This document shows, piece by piece, positions 40,740 through 52,479 of a stretch of 64,000 nucleotides of DNA (positions are counted from its first letter, which is position 1; every line of letters starts with the position of its first letter). The notes under the pieces were generated by a model. The model was not told the DNA's origin. It did no database searches and saw nothing but the letters and a program-made list of their open reading frames with translations. The stretch spans positions 7,378,001 to 7,442,000 of the forward strand of contig NC_067203.1 in assembly GCF_026262505.1 (NCBI RefSeq). The letters are read 5' to 3'. The translations under genes were made by a program, and so were the position numbers. The DNA is from Trichomonas vaginalis G3. Taxonomy: Eukaryota > Parabasalia > Trichomonadida > Trichomonadidae.

Positions 40740-43440
40740 ACTAACATTACTGTATAAACTTCATAATGTTTTGTCAAGACTTCATCGTAAATGTTTTGTC
40801 ATGATTTCATCGTAAATGTTTTGTCATGATTTCTTCGTAAATGTTTTGTCGAAACTTCTTCGTAAACACTTTGTCAAGACTTCTTCGTATATTTTGTCAA
40901 GACTTCATCGTCATGACTTCATCGTCAATGATTTGTCATGACTTCATCGTTAATGCTTTGTCATGACTTCATCGTCATGACTTCATCGTATATGTTTTGT
41001 CATGACTTCATCGTAAATGCTTTGTCATGACTTCATCGTTAATGATTTGTCAAAACTTCATCGTAAATGTTTGTCAAAACTTCATCGTCAATGATTTGTC
41101 ATGACTTCATCGTTAATGCTTTGTCATGACTTCATCGTCATGACTTCATCGTATATGTTTTGTCATGACTTCATCGTAAATGCTTTGTCATGACTTCATC
41201 GTTAATGATTTGTCAAAAACTTCATCGTAAATGTTTGTCAAAACTTCATCGTCAATGATTTGTCATGACTTCATCGTTAATGCTTTGTCATGACTTCATC
41301 GTCATGACTTCATCGTATATGTTTTGTCATGACTTCATCGTAAATGCTTTGTCATGACTTCATCGTTAATGATTTGTCAAAACTTCATCGTAAATGTTTG
41401 TCAAAACTTCATCGTCAATGATTTGTCATGACTTCATCGTTAATGATTTGTCAAAACTTTGTCATGACTTCATCGTTAATGATTTGTCAAAACTTTGTCA
41501 TGATTTCATCGTAAATGATTTGTCAAGACTTCATCGTCATGACTTCATCGTAAATGATTTGTCAAAACTTTGTCATGACTTCATCGTTAATGATTTGTCA
41601 AGACTTCATCGTCAAAACTTCACCCTCATGAATTTGTCAAGACTTCTTCGTAAATGATTTGTCATGACTTCATCGTCATGACTTCATCGTAAATGATTTG
41701 TCAAAACTTTGTCATGACTTCATCGTCAATGATTTGTCAAGACTTCATCGTCAAGATTTCATCGCAAATGATTTGTCATGATTTCATCGTAAATGATTTG
41801 TCAAGACTTCTTCGTAAATACTTTGTCATGATTTCATCGTAAATGTTTTGTCAAAACTTCATCGAAACTAAACATAAATGCTTTGCCATGACTTCATCGT
41901 AAATGATTTGTCAAAACTTCATCGTAAATGTTTTGTCAAGGTTTCTTCGTCATGACTTCATCGTAAATGATTTGTCATGATTTCATCGTATATGTTTTGT
42001 CATGACTTCATCGTTAATGATTTGTCAAAACTTCATCGTAAATGTTTGTCAAAACTTCATCGTCAATGATTTGTCAAGACTTCATCGTAAATGTTTGTCA
42101 AAACTTCATCGTCAATGATTTGTCATGACTTCATCGTTAATGATTTGTCAAAACTTTGTCATGACTTCATCGTTAATGATTTGTCAAAACTTTGTCATGA
42201 TTTCATCGTAAATGATTTGTCAAGACTTCATCGTCATGACTTCATCGTAAATGATTTGTCAAAACTTTGTCATGACTTCATCGTTAATGATTTGTCAAGA
42301 CTTCATCGTCAAAACTTCACCCTCATGAATTTGTCAAGACTTCTTCGTAAATGATTTGTCATGACTTCATCGTCATGACTTCATCGTCATGACTTCATCG
42401 TAAATGATTTGTCAAAACTTTGTCATGACTTCATCGTCAATGATTTGTCAAGACTTCATCGTCAAGATTTCATCGCAAATGATTTGTCATGATTTCATCG
42501 TAAATGATTTGTCAAGACTTCTTCGTAAATACTTTGTCATGATTTCATCGTAAATGTTTTGTCAAAACTTCATCGAAACTAAACATAAATGCTTTGCCAT
42601 GACTTCATCGTAAATGATTTGTCAAAACTTCATCGTAAATGTTTTGTCAAGGTTTCTTCGTCATGACTTCATCGTAAATGATTTGTCATGATTTCATCGT
42701 ATATGTTTTGTCATGATTTCATCGTAAATGCTTCATCGTATATGATTTGTCATGATTTCATCGTATATGTTTTGTCATGACTTCATCGTAAATGATTTGT
42801 CATGATTTCATCGTATATGTTTTGTCATGATTTCATCGTAAATGCTTCATCGTATATGTTTTGTCGAACTTAAACGTAATGAGTGTAAATGACCCAAAAA
42901 TAATGTTTAGGTGAAGAGGTGAGATCTCACCTGTTTTCTCACCTAATTTTTCACCCTCATGAATTTGTCAAGATTTCATCGTATATGTTTTGTCATGATT
43001 TCATCGTATATGTTTTGTCATGACTTCATCGTAAATGATTTGTCATGATTTCATCGTAATGAGTGTAAATGACCCAAAAATAATGTTTAGGTGAAGAGGT
43101 GAGATCTCGCCTGTTTTCTCACCTAATTTTTCACCCTTATGAATTTGTCAAGGTTTCATCGTATATGTTTTGTCATGATTTCATCGTAAATGATTTGTCA
43201 TAATTTCATCGTATATGATTTGTCATGATTTCATCGTAAATGTTTTGTCATGATTTCTTCGTAAATGTTTTGTCATGATTTCATCGTATATGTTTTGTCA
43301 AGACTTCATCGTAAATACTTTGTCAAGACTTCATCGTAAATGATTTGTCAAGGTTTCATCGTATATGTTTTGTCATGACTTCTTCGTAAACACTTTGTCA
43401 AGATTTCATCGTAATGAGTGTAAATGACCCAAAAATAATG
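40740..43440 (+). repeat. 24-25-bp satellite array, left arm
   Basis: About 2.7 kb of units like 'tttgtcatgacttcatcgta' + 'aatga', containing the palindrome GTCATGAC. Larger copies occur: a block starting at 41394 recurs almost unchanged 697 bp later at 42091, and a roughly 180-bp block repeats near 40910, 41090 and 41260. Two copies of the AGATCT inverted repeat are embedded (42918-42931, 43098-43111). Reading frames inside follow from the repeat period and are not genes. Confidence 0.9.
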
Positions 43441-43727
43441 TTTAGAAGAATTTCCTCATATGATTGCTTCCCTCTTTCAAAATCATTGAAATCATGTCCA
43501 TACTTTCACAACAAACCCTTATAATACTCTTCCCTAAAAATTATTTTTGTATGATTTACATCTAATGAAAAAGTTTAGAAGAATTTTCTTATTCTTTCTG
43601 ACATATTTTTGTCTTTCCAGTACTCCCGCTCTAATGGTCCCAGATGTGTTGGCTTTGTTGTGAAAGTATGGACATGATTTCAATGATTTTGAAAGAGGGA
43701 AGCAATCATATGAGGAAATTCTTCCAA
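43441..43727. other. Centre of the palindrome, with Maverick integrase 3' end
   Basis: Inner arms 43441-43516 and 43655-43727 are reverse complements. Between them are about 138 unique bases. On the minus strand 43549-43656 matches 7212-7318 of the first Maverick with about five differences: the last codons of the integrase and its 3' flank. In both arms the outer 34-35 bases match 9842-9876 in the Maverick KilA-N gene. This fragment marks where the ancestral Maverick was folded back. Confidence 0.85.
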
Positions 43728-46700
43728 ACATTATTTTTGGGTCATTTACACTCATTACGATGAAATCTTGACAAAGTGTTTACGAAGAAGTCATGACAAA
43801 ACATATACGATGAAACCTTGACAAATCATTTACGATGAAACCTTGACAAATCATTTACGATGAAGTCTTGACGAAACATATACGAAGAAATCATGACAAA
43901 ACATATACGATGAAATCTTGACAAAACATATACGATGAAGTCATGACAAAGCATTAACGATGAAGTCATGACAAATCATTTACGATGAAATCATGACAAA
44001 ACATATACGATGAAATCATGACAAAGTCTTGACAAAGTATTTACGATGAAATCTTGACAAAGCATTTACGAAGAAATCATAACAAATCATTTACGATGAA
44101 GTTCGATGAAGCATTTACGATGAAGCATTTACGAAGAAATCATAACAAAGCATTTACGATGAAATCATGACAAAACATATACGATGAAATCTTGACAAAA
44201 CATATACGATGAAATCTTGACGAAGCATTTACGATGAAATCTTGACAAAACATTTACGTATAGTTTCGATGAAGCATTTACGATGAAATCTTGACAAAGC
44301 ATTTACGTTTAGTTTCGATGAAGCATTTACGATGAAATCTTGACAAATCATTTACGTTTAGTTTCGATGAAGCATATACGATGAAGTCATGACAAAACAT
44401 TTACGATGAAATCATAACAAAGCATATACGATGAAATCATGACAAAACATATACGAAGAAGTTTATACAAAGCATTTACGATGAAACCTTGACAAATTCA
44501 TAAGGGTGAAAAATTAGGTGAGAAAACAGGTGAGATCTCACCTCTTCACCTAAACATTATTTTTGGGTCATTTACACTCATTACGATGAAATCATGACAA
44601 ATCATTTACGAAGAAATCATGACAAAACATTTACGAAGAAGTCTTGACAAAGTATTCACGATGAAACCTTGACAAATTCATAAGGGTGAAAAATTAGGTG
44701 AGAAAACAGGTGAGATCTCACCTCTTCACCTAAACATTATTTTTGGGTCATTTACACTCATTACGATGAAGTCTTGACAAAACATATACGATGAAATCAT
44801 GACAAAACATATACGATGAAATCATGACAAAGCATTTACGATGAAGCATTTACGATGAAATCATGACAAAGCATATACGATGAAATTATGACAAATCATT
44901 TACGATGAAGTCTTGACAAAGTATTTACGATGAAGTCTTGACAAAACATATACGATGAAATTATGACAAATCATTTACGATGAAATCATGACAAAACATA
45001 TACGATGAAACCTTGACAAATTCATAAGGGTGAAAAATTAGGTGAGAAAACAGGCGAGATCTCACCTCTTCACCTAAACATTATTTTTGGGTCATTTACA
45101 CTCATTACGATGAAGTCTTGACAAAACATATACGATGAAATCATGACAAAACATTTACGAAGAAATCATGACAAAACATATACGATGAAATCATGACAAA
45201 GCATTTACGATGAAGCATTTACGATGAAATCATGACAAAGCATATACGATGAAATTATGACAAATCATTTACGATGAAGTCTTGACAAAGTATTTACGAT
45301 GAAGTCTTGACAAAACATATACGATGAAATCATGGCAAAGCATTTACGATGAAGCATTTACGATGAAATCATGACAAAGCATATACGATGAAATCATGAC
45401 AAAGCATATACGATGAAATTATGACAAATCATTTACGATGAAGTCTTGACAAAGTATTTACGATGAAGTCTTGACAAAACATATACGATGAAATCATGAC
45501 AAAACATTTACGAAGAAATCATGACAAAACATTTATGATGAAATCATGACAAATCATATACGATGAAATTATGACAAATCATTTACGATGAAGTCTTGAC
45601 AAAGTATTTACGATGAAGTCTTGACAAAACATATACGATGAAATCATGACAAAACATTTACGAAGAAATCATGACAAAATCTTGACAAAGTATTTACGAT
45701 GAAATCTTGACAAAGCATTTACGAAGAAGTCATGACAAAGTCTTGACAAATCATTTACGAAGAAGTCATGACAAAGTCTTGACAAAACATTTACGATGAA
45801 ACCTTGACAAATTCATAAGGGTGAAAAATTAGGTGAGAAAACAGGTGAGATCTCACCTCTTCACCTAAACATTATTTTTGGGTCATTTACACTCATTACG
45901 ATGAAGTTCGATGAAGCATTTACGATGAAGTTCGATGAAGCATTTACGATGAAGCATTTACGATGAAATCATGACAAAGCATATACGATGAAATTATGAC
46001 AAATCATTTACGATGAAATCATGACAAAACATATACGATGAAATCTTGACAAATTCATGAGGGTGAAAAATTAGGTGAGAAAACAGGTGAGATCTCACCT
46101 CTTCACCTAAACATTATTTTTGGGTCATTTACACTCATTACGATGAAATCATGACAAAACATTTACGAAGAAATCATGACAAAACATATACGATGAAATC
46201 ATGACAAAGCATTTACGATGAAGCATTTACGATGAAATCATGACAAAGCATATACGATGAAGTCATGACAAAACATTTACGTTTAAGTTCGACAAAACAT
46301 ATACGATGAAGTCATGACAAAACATTTACGATGAAGTTCGATGAAGCATTTACGTTTAAGTTCGACAAAGCATATACGATGAAATCTTGACAAAGTCTTG
46401 ACAAAGTATTTACGATGAAGTCATGACAAAGTCATGACAAAGCATATACGATGAAATCTTGACAAATTCATGAGGGTGAAAAATTAGGTGAGAAAACAGG
46501 TGAGATCTCACCTCTTCACCTAAACATTATTTTTGGGTCATTTACACTCATTACGATGAAATCATGACAAATCATTTACGAAGAAATCATGACAAAACAT
46601 TTACGATGAAGTCTTGACAAAGTCTTGACAAATCGTTAACGATGAAGTCATGACAAAACATATACGATGAAATCATGACAAATCATTTATGTTTAGTTTC

Positions 46701-47640
46701 GATGAAGTTTTGACAAAACATTTTCGATGAAATCATGACAAAGTATTTACGAAGAAGTCTTGACAAATCATTTACGATGAAATCATGACAAATCATTTGC
46801 GATGAAGTCATGACAAAGTTTTGACAAATCATTTACGATGAAGTCATGACAAAGTTTTGACAAATCATTTACGATGAAGTCATGACGAAGAAACCTTGAC
46901 AAAACATTTACGATGAAGTTTTGACAAATCATTTACGATGAAGTCATGGCAAAGCATTTATGTTTAGTTTCGATGAAGTTTTGACAAAACATTTTCGATG
47001 AAATCATGACAAAGTATTTACGAAGAAGTCTTGACAAATCATTTACGATGAAATCATGACAAATCATTTGCGATGAAGTCATGACAAAGTTTTGACAAAT
47101 CATTTACGATGCAGTCATGACGATGAAGTCTTGACAAATCATTTACGAAGAAGTCTTGACAAATCATTAACGATGAAGTCATGACAAAGTTTTGACAAAT
47201 CATTTACGATGAAATCATGACAAAGTTTTGACAAATCATTAACGATGAAGTCATGACAAAGTTTTGACAAATCATTAACGATGAAGTCATGACAAATCAT
47301 TGACGATGAAGTTTTGACAAATCATTAACGATGAAGTCATGACAAAGCATTTACGATGAAGTCATGACAAAACATATACGATGAAGTCATGACGATGAAG
47401 TCATGACAAAGCATTAACGATGAAGTCATGACAAATCATTGACGATGAAGTCATGACGATGAAGTCTTGACAAAACATATACGAAGAAGTCTTGACAAAG
47501 TGTTTACGAAGAAGTTTCGACAAAACATTTACGAAGAAATCATGACAAAACATTTACGATGAAATCATGACAAAACATTTACGATGAAGTCTTGACAAAA
47601 CATATACGACGAAGTTTATACAGTAATGTTAGTCATGAAT
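43728..47640 (-). repeat. 24-25-bp satellite array, right arm
   Basis: About 3.9 kb of the same unit in reverse orientation, 1.2 kb longer than the left array. Seven or so larger blocks begin 'tttttgggtcatttacactc' and carry the AGATCT inverted repeat (44529, 44709, 45053, 45844, 46086, 46499). No genes. Confidence 0.9.
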
Positions 47641-47685
47641 GTTTGTCCTACGTGTTGGCGTTAGTGTTGAAAAATAATGTTTGTC

Positions 47686-48390
47686 CTACATGAAGCCGTA
47701 CAAGCGTTTGAATTTGTTTATGAATAAAATTACACTCTTGTTTTCTGTATCTATCATACAAACATAAGCAGCACCTGTTTTTGTAAAGTTTATATGAAGT
47801 TTTCGATAGTTAAGACCTGTATAATAATAGAATGCGTCCTCATTCTCAACATAGTAGTAGAACTCAAACGAATGCTTACCATAATCTGTTATTTCAACAG
47901 CTTCGTCAGATATTTCATCAACGAACTCATAAACTATATCGCCATACTTGCTTTTATTTCTATTGTTTTCAGATCTAGAACACCAACGAAGGTTTGAGAT
48001 TCTGTTGTCCGTTCTATCATGATTTATATGGTCTATTTCTTTCAAATTGTTTGGATTTTCAATCCACTGTTCTGCAATAATTCTATGCTTTAAGTACATT
48101 TTGTTGTTTAAACTAAGCACAATATAACCATAATTATTTAAGCATTCACTCATAATATGTTTGTCTTTCTTTCGACGAATAGTAAAAGGATATGTCGTAC
48201 AAATCTCATAATCTTCATGATTTCTCAATGTTTCCCATTGAGTTTGTTCCCCACTAACGTTCTCATTGACGTCCTCAATATCTTCTTCCTCACTGAACTC
48301 GTCAATATTTTCACTAGCTCCTTCTGTAATGTTTTCATCGGCATTGTCATTGACTTCTTCTGTAATGTTAGATGTTGTTGTTTCGCTCAT
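47686..48390 (-). CDS. NUMOD4/HNH homing-type endonuclease
   Basis: 234 residues, open. The N-terminus is acidic and disordered (about 1-50, many E/D/N). A NUMOD4-like module follows (WETLRNHEDYEICTTYPF). Then comes an HNH nuclease core: LKHRIIAEQWIENPNNLKEI, DHINHDRTDNRISNLRW and CSRSENNRNK. In the family the histidines bind the metal and cut DNA. The C-terminal about 75 residues repeat the domain of the 106-residue protein (AVEITDYGKHSFEFYYYV). It is divergent from the primase-helicase. Such enzymes nick or cut specific sites and can drive spread of their carriers; the target here is unknown. Confidence 0.8.
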   Translation of the reverse strand: MSETTTSNITEEVNDNADENITEGASENIDEFSEEEDIEDVNENVSGEQTQWETLRNHEDYEICTTYPFTIRRKKDKHIMSECLNNYGYIVLSLNNKMYLKHRIIAEQWIENPNNLKEIDHINHDRTDNRISNLRWCSRSENNRNKSKYGDIVYEFVDEISDEAVEITDYGKHSFEFYYYVENEDAFYYYTGLNYRKLHINFTKTGAAYVCMIDTENKSVILFINKFKRLYGFM

Positions 48391-48490
48391 GTTCTTTCAC
48401 TAATGTTAAAAAGTTATGTTGTACGAATTTTGAACAGAATTTAGAGCAGTTATGAAACAATGAAGTATTTTTACTCTATTGAAAGGAACT
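48391..48490. promoter_or_regulatory. Bidirectional promoter region, right arm
   Basis: Mirror of 39883-39982 between the HNH and primase-helicase genes; almost identical sequence. Confidence 0.45.
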
Positions 48491-51018
48491 ATGAGAGTGA
48501 AGTACATGACAGCAATGACAAAAGGAACTAATATCAAACCTAATGAAATCGCTCACGAGGACATAGAGCTTAACAAGTACTTTGTGGAGTATCTTATAAG
48601 TGAAGAGTATGTAAGACCTTACTTCATGTTTGACAGCATGAATGAGGATGTTATTTCATGGTTAAAGAATATAAGCAATGTTTTCGGTAAGTACGTCATA
48701 GATGACAAAGATCTTGTTGTATTTTATGAGACAGCAATACGAACACAGGAACTAATGGATATTATGCACTCAACAGCAAAGAAAGGATTTAGTACTATTG
48801 GCATGAATGAACATTGCAGGAATGACATATACAACCTATGCTCACGAAAGCCTTACACAAAAGCAATACAAATGATAGAACATAAGTGTCTAAGGTCAGC
48901 AAATGAAATCATTACTGTCAGTGGTTATGAAAGAACTGTTAGCAAAGATGAGTGGAAACAGCTATTCATATTAAGGAAGGACGTTGCTGAACTAGTTAAA
49001 CCTGTTGCACAAACATTGTTTCAGATAAGACCAGCAATGACTAAGAACCCTTTGACCTTACTCAATGAGACCATAGAGGTTGAAGATAATGACATGAAAG
49101 AACTAGGAATGAATGAGAGAAGTTGTGAAGGATGTTTGAGTCAAAACACATGGTTCTTCAGAGCTGTTAAAAACTTAGTAAAGAACGACAGAAATATTTT
49201 ATAGAGAAGTATTGCAAAGGATGTGTAAATGAATTGCTTGAAATAGAACTTAGAGACACTTTCACACTAAAGGACTTGAGAAGAAATAAGTACATGAGTG
49301 AAGAAGGTATTGACATAGCTAGTGTTATAAATGACTTAAGAAGATGTGTTGTTGTTATTGACGGAGCACGTATGACATATCTAGTGAAAGATTATGATGG
49401 AATACGAGACACAACAACACTTGTGTCAGTAGATAGCAAGGAATTCAATAAGCTCATGAAGAGTGTTTATGTAGGACGTATTGAAGAGAAGGATGTGAAC
49501 GCACTGATGATTTATGAAGCGGGTCAGAACAAGAACTATCTTATGAAGTCAGGCATGAGATTCTTTGACGAAAGAGATGACATTTACAGCTATTTCAGAG
49601 GATATGAGTATGAGGTACTGAATGAAGTAGATGAAAGCATTATTGAAGGATATTTGAAACATGTTCACGATGTCATATGTAATGAGGATGAAGAGCTTTA
49701 TGAGTATGTTTTGAACTGGTTCGCCTACATCGTTCAAAATCCTTGTGGAAAGACTGGAACAGTACTTTTGTTAATAGGAAAGCAAGGAACTGGTAAGAAT
49801 GTACTTAGTAATGTTCTATGCGAGCTCATTAGCAAGTACGCCAACAATAATATAACGGCAATAGAGAATGTGGTTGGTAGATTCAATGCTGCTATTGAGA
49901 ACATGAAGCTCATCGTATGCAATGAACTAAGCTCATGCGATACGTCTAAGGTCATGAACCACGACGCACTAAAGTCAATAGTAACAGAGACTCAGTTGGA
50001 CTTAAATCAGAAGTGTCAGCCAGTAAGAAAGATAGAGAATGTTTGTAATATCATCATGATATCTAACAACTTCAACTCAGTAAAGATTGACAAAGACGAC
50101 AGAAGATTTGTTGTCATTGACGTAAGCAGCAGATACAAAGGAAATTACGAATATTTCTCAAATCTCATTGAAAGCTTTAATGAAGAGTTTTATTCAAACT
50201 TACTGACGTACTTCATGAAGAAAGATTTAAGTGAATTTGATGTAAGGAAGATACCATTCACCAGGGCTAAACAAGAACTCATCGAAATGAACAAAACACC
50301 TTACCAAATGTTTTACGAGGAGTTCTATGAAAAGTTTGTATCCGGATAGAATTGTACAGAGTGCTACAGAAGATATAAAGAATTTGCGAAGGAAAATGAA
50401 TTCTTTGCATGTAGTTCAAATGTATTTGGTGGCAAGATGAGAGAATTTGTGAAGAGAAGTAGAAAGCGAGACGGTTCTGCAAGAAGTTATATTTACGAAG
50501 CAAGTATGTTATTAGAAGGTCGTGGAAAGAAAGAAACAGTGAATTATGAGGAAGTGCTTGAAAAATTCATGGAGTACATGGGAAGCAATATAACATACAA
50601 CAAAGACATATACAGTGAGTTTAAGTACTACTGTGAACAGCATGAGATTGAAGTAATGAGTAAAGGAGACTTTGAAACGCTTATGAAAGACAGTAAGGAG
50701 GTCGTTCATGAGAACAGTATTGAAATAGTTCATGAGAACAGTGAGGAGGTCATACATGAATGCAATGATGAAATAGTTCACGATGTCGTTCGTGAAGAAG
50801 CCATTGCAACAAAGAATGAGATAAAGGATTTCATAGAACTTAACAAGGAGGAGTTTAAAGAAGGCTATGAGGTGAAAAGATGTGAAGAAGATTTCTTGGC
50901 GTATTTGAAGAAAAAGAGACTAAAGCCAATGGCTCAAAATAAGTTTCAATCGATGTTTGAAAAGAAACGTTTGAGCTATGGTGGTGTAAGAAGCACATAT
51001 TACTTTGTTAAGAAGTGA
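48491..51018 (+). pseudogene. D5-like primase-helicase (SF3), right-arm copy
   Basis: About 840 codons with a few interruptions. The SF3 core is clear. Walker A GKQGTGKN is at 49777-49800. A B-type strand is MKLIVCNELSS. The C motif is IIMISNNFNSVKID, followed by DDRRFVVIDVS. This is the D5/poxvirus-type helicase of virophages and large DNA viruses, which opens DNA for replication. The N-terminal part (ELNKYFVEYLISEEYVRPYF and a Cys-rich CEGCL/CKGC pair near its end) may be a divergent primase domain; its catalytic residues could not be identified. The C-terminal tail is acidic with repeated VHENS units and ends in a basic stretch. Confidence 0.8.
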
Positions 51019-51723
51019 GGACATTTATTTTTGTCGTTAGTGTTGGAGTTTGTGTTTGTTGTTAGTGTTTGTCATTTGTGCTGAGGTTAGTACTTGAGTT
51101 AGTGTTGGAGTTTGTGTTTGTTGTTAGTGTTTGTCATTTGTGCTGAGGTTAGTACTTGAGTTAGTGTTGGAGTTTGTGTTTGTTGTTAGTGAGAGAATAA
51201 ATTAAATCATGAACTTTGCCATGTTCTCTGTCCCTAGTAGTTTTCATTAAGTTCTGGAAATAATGAAAGTCATAAACTTTGCCATGGTCTCTGTCCCTAG
51301 TAGTTTTCATTATCTCACAGAGTTAATGAAAGTCATACTTTCTATCAGATGAAGCATGCAGATGAACATAACGAAAGTTAGTGAGTTTGCCACGAGTTAT
51401 GAATAAAATATTGGAATATTAGATGAGATAGCTGATGAAACAGATGAAGATAAATTAAATCTTGGACTTTGCCACACTCTGTCCCTAGTTCCTCAAAAAT
51501 CCTTGACAACGTTGCTTAGAAATTTTGGTTCAAAACCTCATCTGATTTTAATCTGTTATGCTACCTGTTAAGTTTCGCGAGATTATAAATGTCATGGAGT
51601 TATATAAAAAGGATGGACAGCTAGGGACACTGGAAGTACTTGTAAGGCTATCTGTTAAGATTGCATGAAATACTAAAAAGTCATGAAATCCATTATCGCT
51701 GTGCTAGCTTCACCTTAGAGTAA
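51019..51723. other. Non-coding gap with 62-bp and 'TAGGGACA' repeats, right arm
   Basis: Mirror of 36652-37355 with about two and a half 62-bp units (51035-51190). There are three 'ctttgcca...ctgtccctag' copies (about 51215, 51277 and 51470), one more than on the left. No gene. Confidence 0.6.
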
Positions 51724-51962
51724 AATGACAAATAAAATCACTGAAGCAATGAAACAAAAGTTTTTTGGTAGAATACATTAAATCAGGAACTATTCCAGAA
51801 GGTTTTTACATTCATACTATGAAGGATGGTAGAGTTCAGTTTAGAAAGATAAAGCAACCATTAGATAAAGAAGGAATTTTGAGAAAGATTAAACTTCATG
51901 AGGACAACATTGCTGAACTTAGGAAGAAGTTAGAAGAGTTGGAGAAAGGAAGAGAGTTATAA
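51724..51962 (+). pseudogene. Small coiled-coil protein, right-arm copy
   Basis: Mirror of 36415-36651, with the start at 51724 and the same C-terminal coiled coil. The frame is interrupted near its start. Confidence 0.65.
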
Positions 51963-51969
51963 AGCAATG

Positions 51970-52040
51970 AATTCAACAGGGTGAAAAAAGAGGTGAAAAA
52001 ACAGGTGAGATCTCACCACTTCACCTAATTTATTTTGTGC
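51970..52040. repeat. AGATCT-centred inverted repeat, right arm
   Basis: GGTGAGATCTCACC is at 52004-52017, 42 bp after the stop of the small coiled-coil gene, with outer GGTGAAA and TTCACC units. Confidence 0.7.
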
Positions 52041-52125
52041 TATGTTTTCATACGTGTGAGGGTGGTGATATCATTAATTTTTAAGTTTATTTTTTTATTT
52101 TATTTTTAAGTTTATTTTTATATAA

Positions 52126-52444
52126 ATGACGAAAACTATTGAGATAACAAACTACAACGGTCATGAGTTCAAGAATTTGTTCTTCGTTCCTCGTGAAAAT
52201 AATTCATATCAGATACGAGGGAGAAAGGGTAAAGTTAGTTTGAGCGTTTATGAAGGAATGAAGAATGGAAAGTTTATACAAGCATACGATACAAACGGTA
52301 AACGTGTTTCATTAGCTTTGTCAAACTTACAGGTATAACTATGACAGTGATTTTGACCTATATGAAGAAGAAAGTGAGTCAGAAGATTATGAGCTGTTAT
52401 ATGAAGCACAGCAATGGGAGGAGTTGCAATACTTTTGTAAGTGA
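52126..52444 (+). pseudogene. Small beta-rich protein, right-arm copy
   Basis: Mirror of 35930-36250 with the ATG at 52126 after 'tttttatataa'. The frame is interrupted in this arm. Confidence 0.6.
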
Positions 52445-52479
52445 GAACGTTTATTTTTTTACATTAGTGAGGTGAAGTG

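Noticed and set aside
41394-42354. Two identical 87-codon frames in the satellite (41394-41657 and 42091-42354)
   Set aside because: They only translate the 24-25-bp repeat and are copies of the same 697-bp block; no start context and no protein-like composition.
43534-43755. 73-codon frame across the palindrome centre as a gene
   Set aside because: It reads the integrase 3' fragment and satellite edge in an unrelated frame; no independent support.
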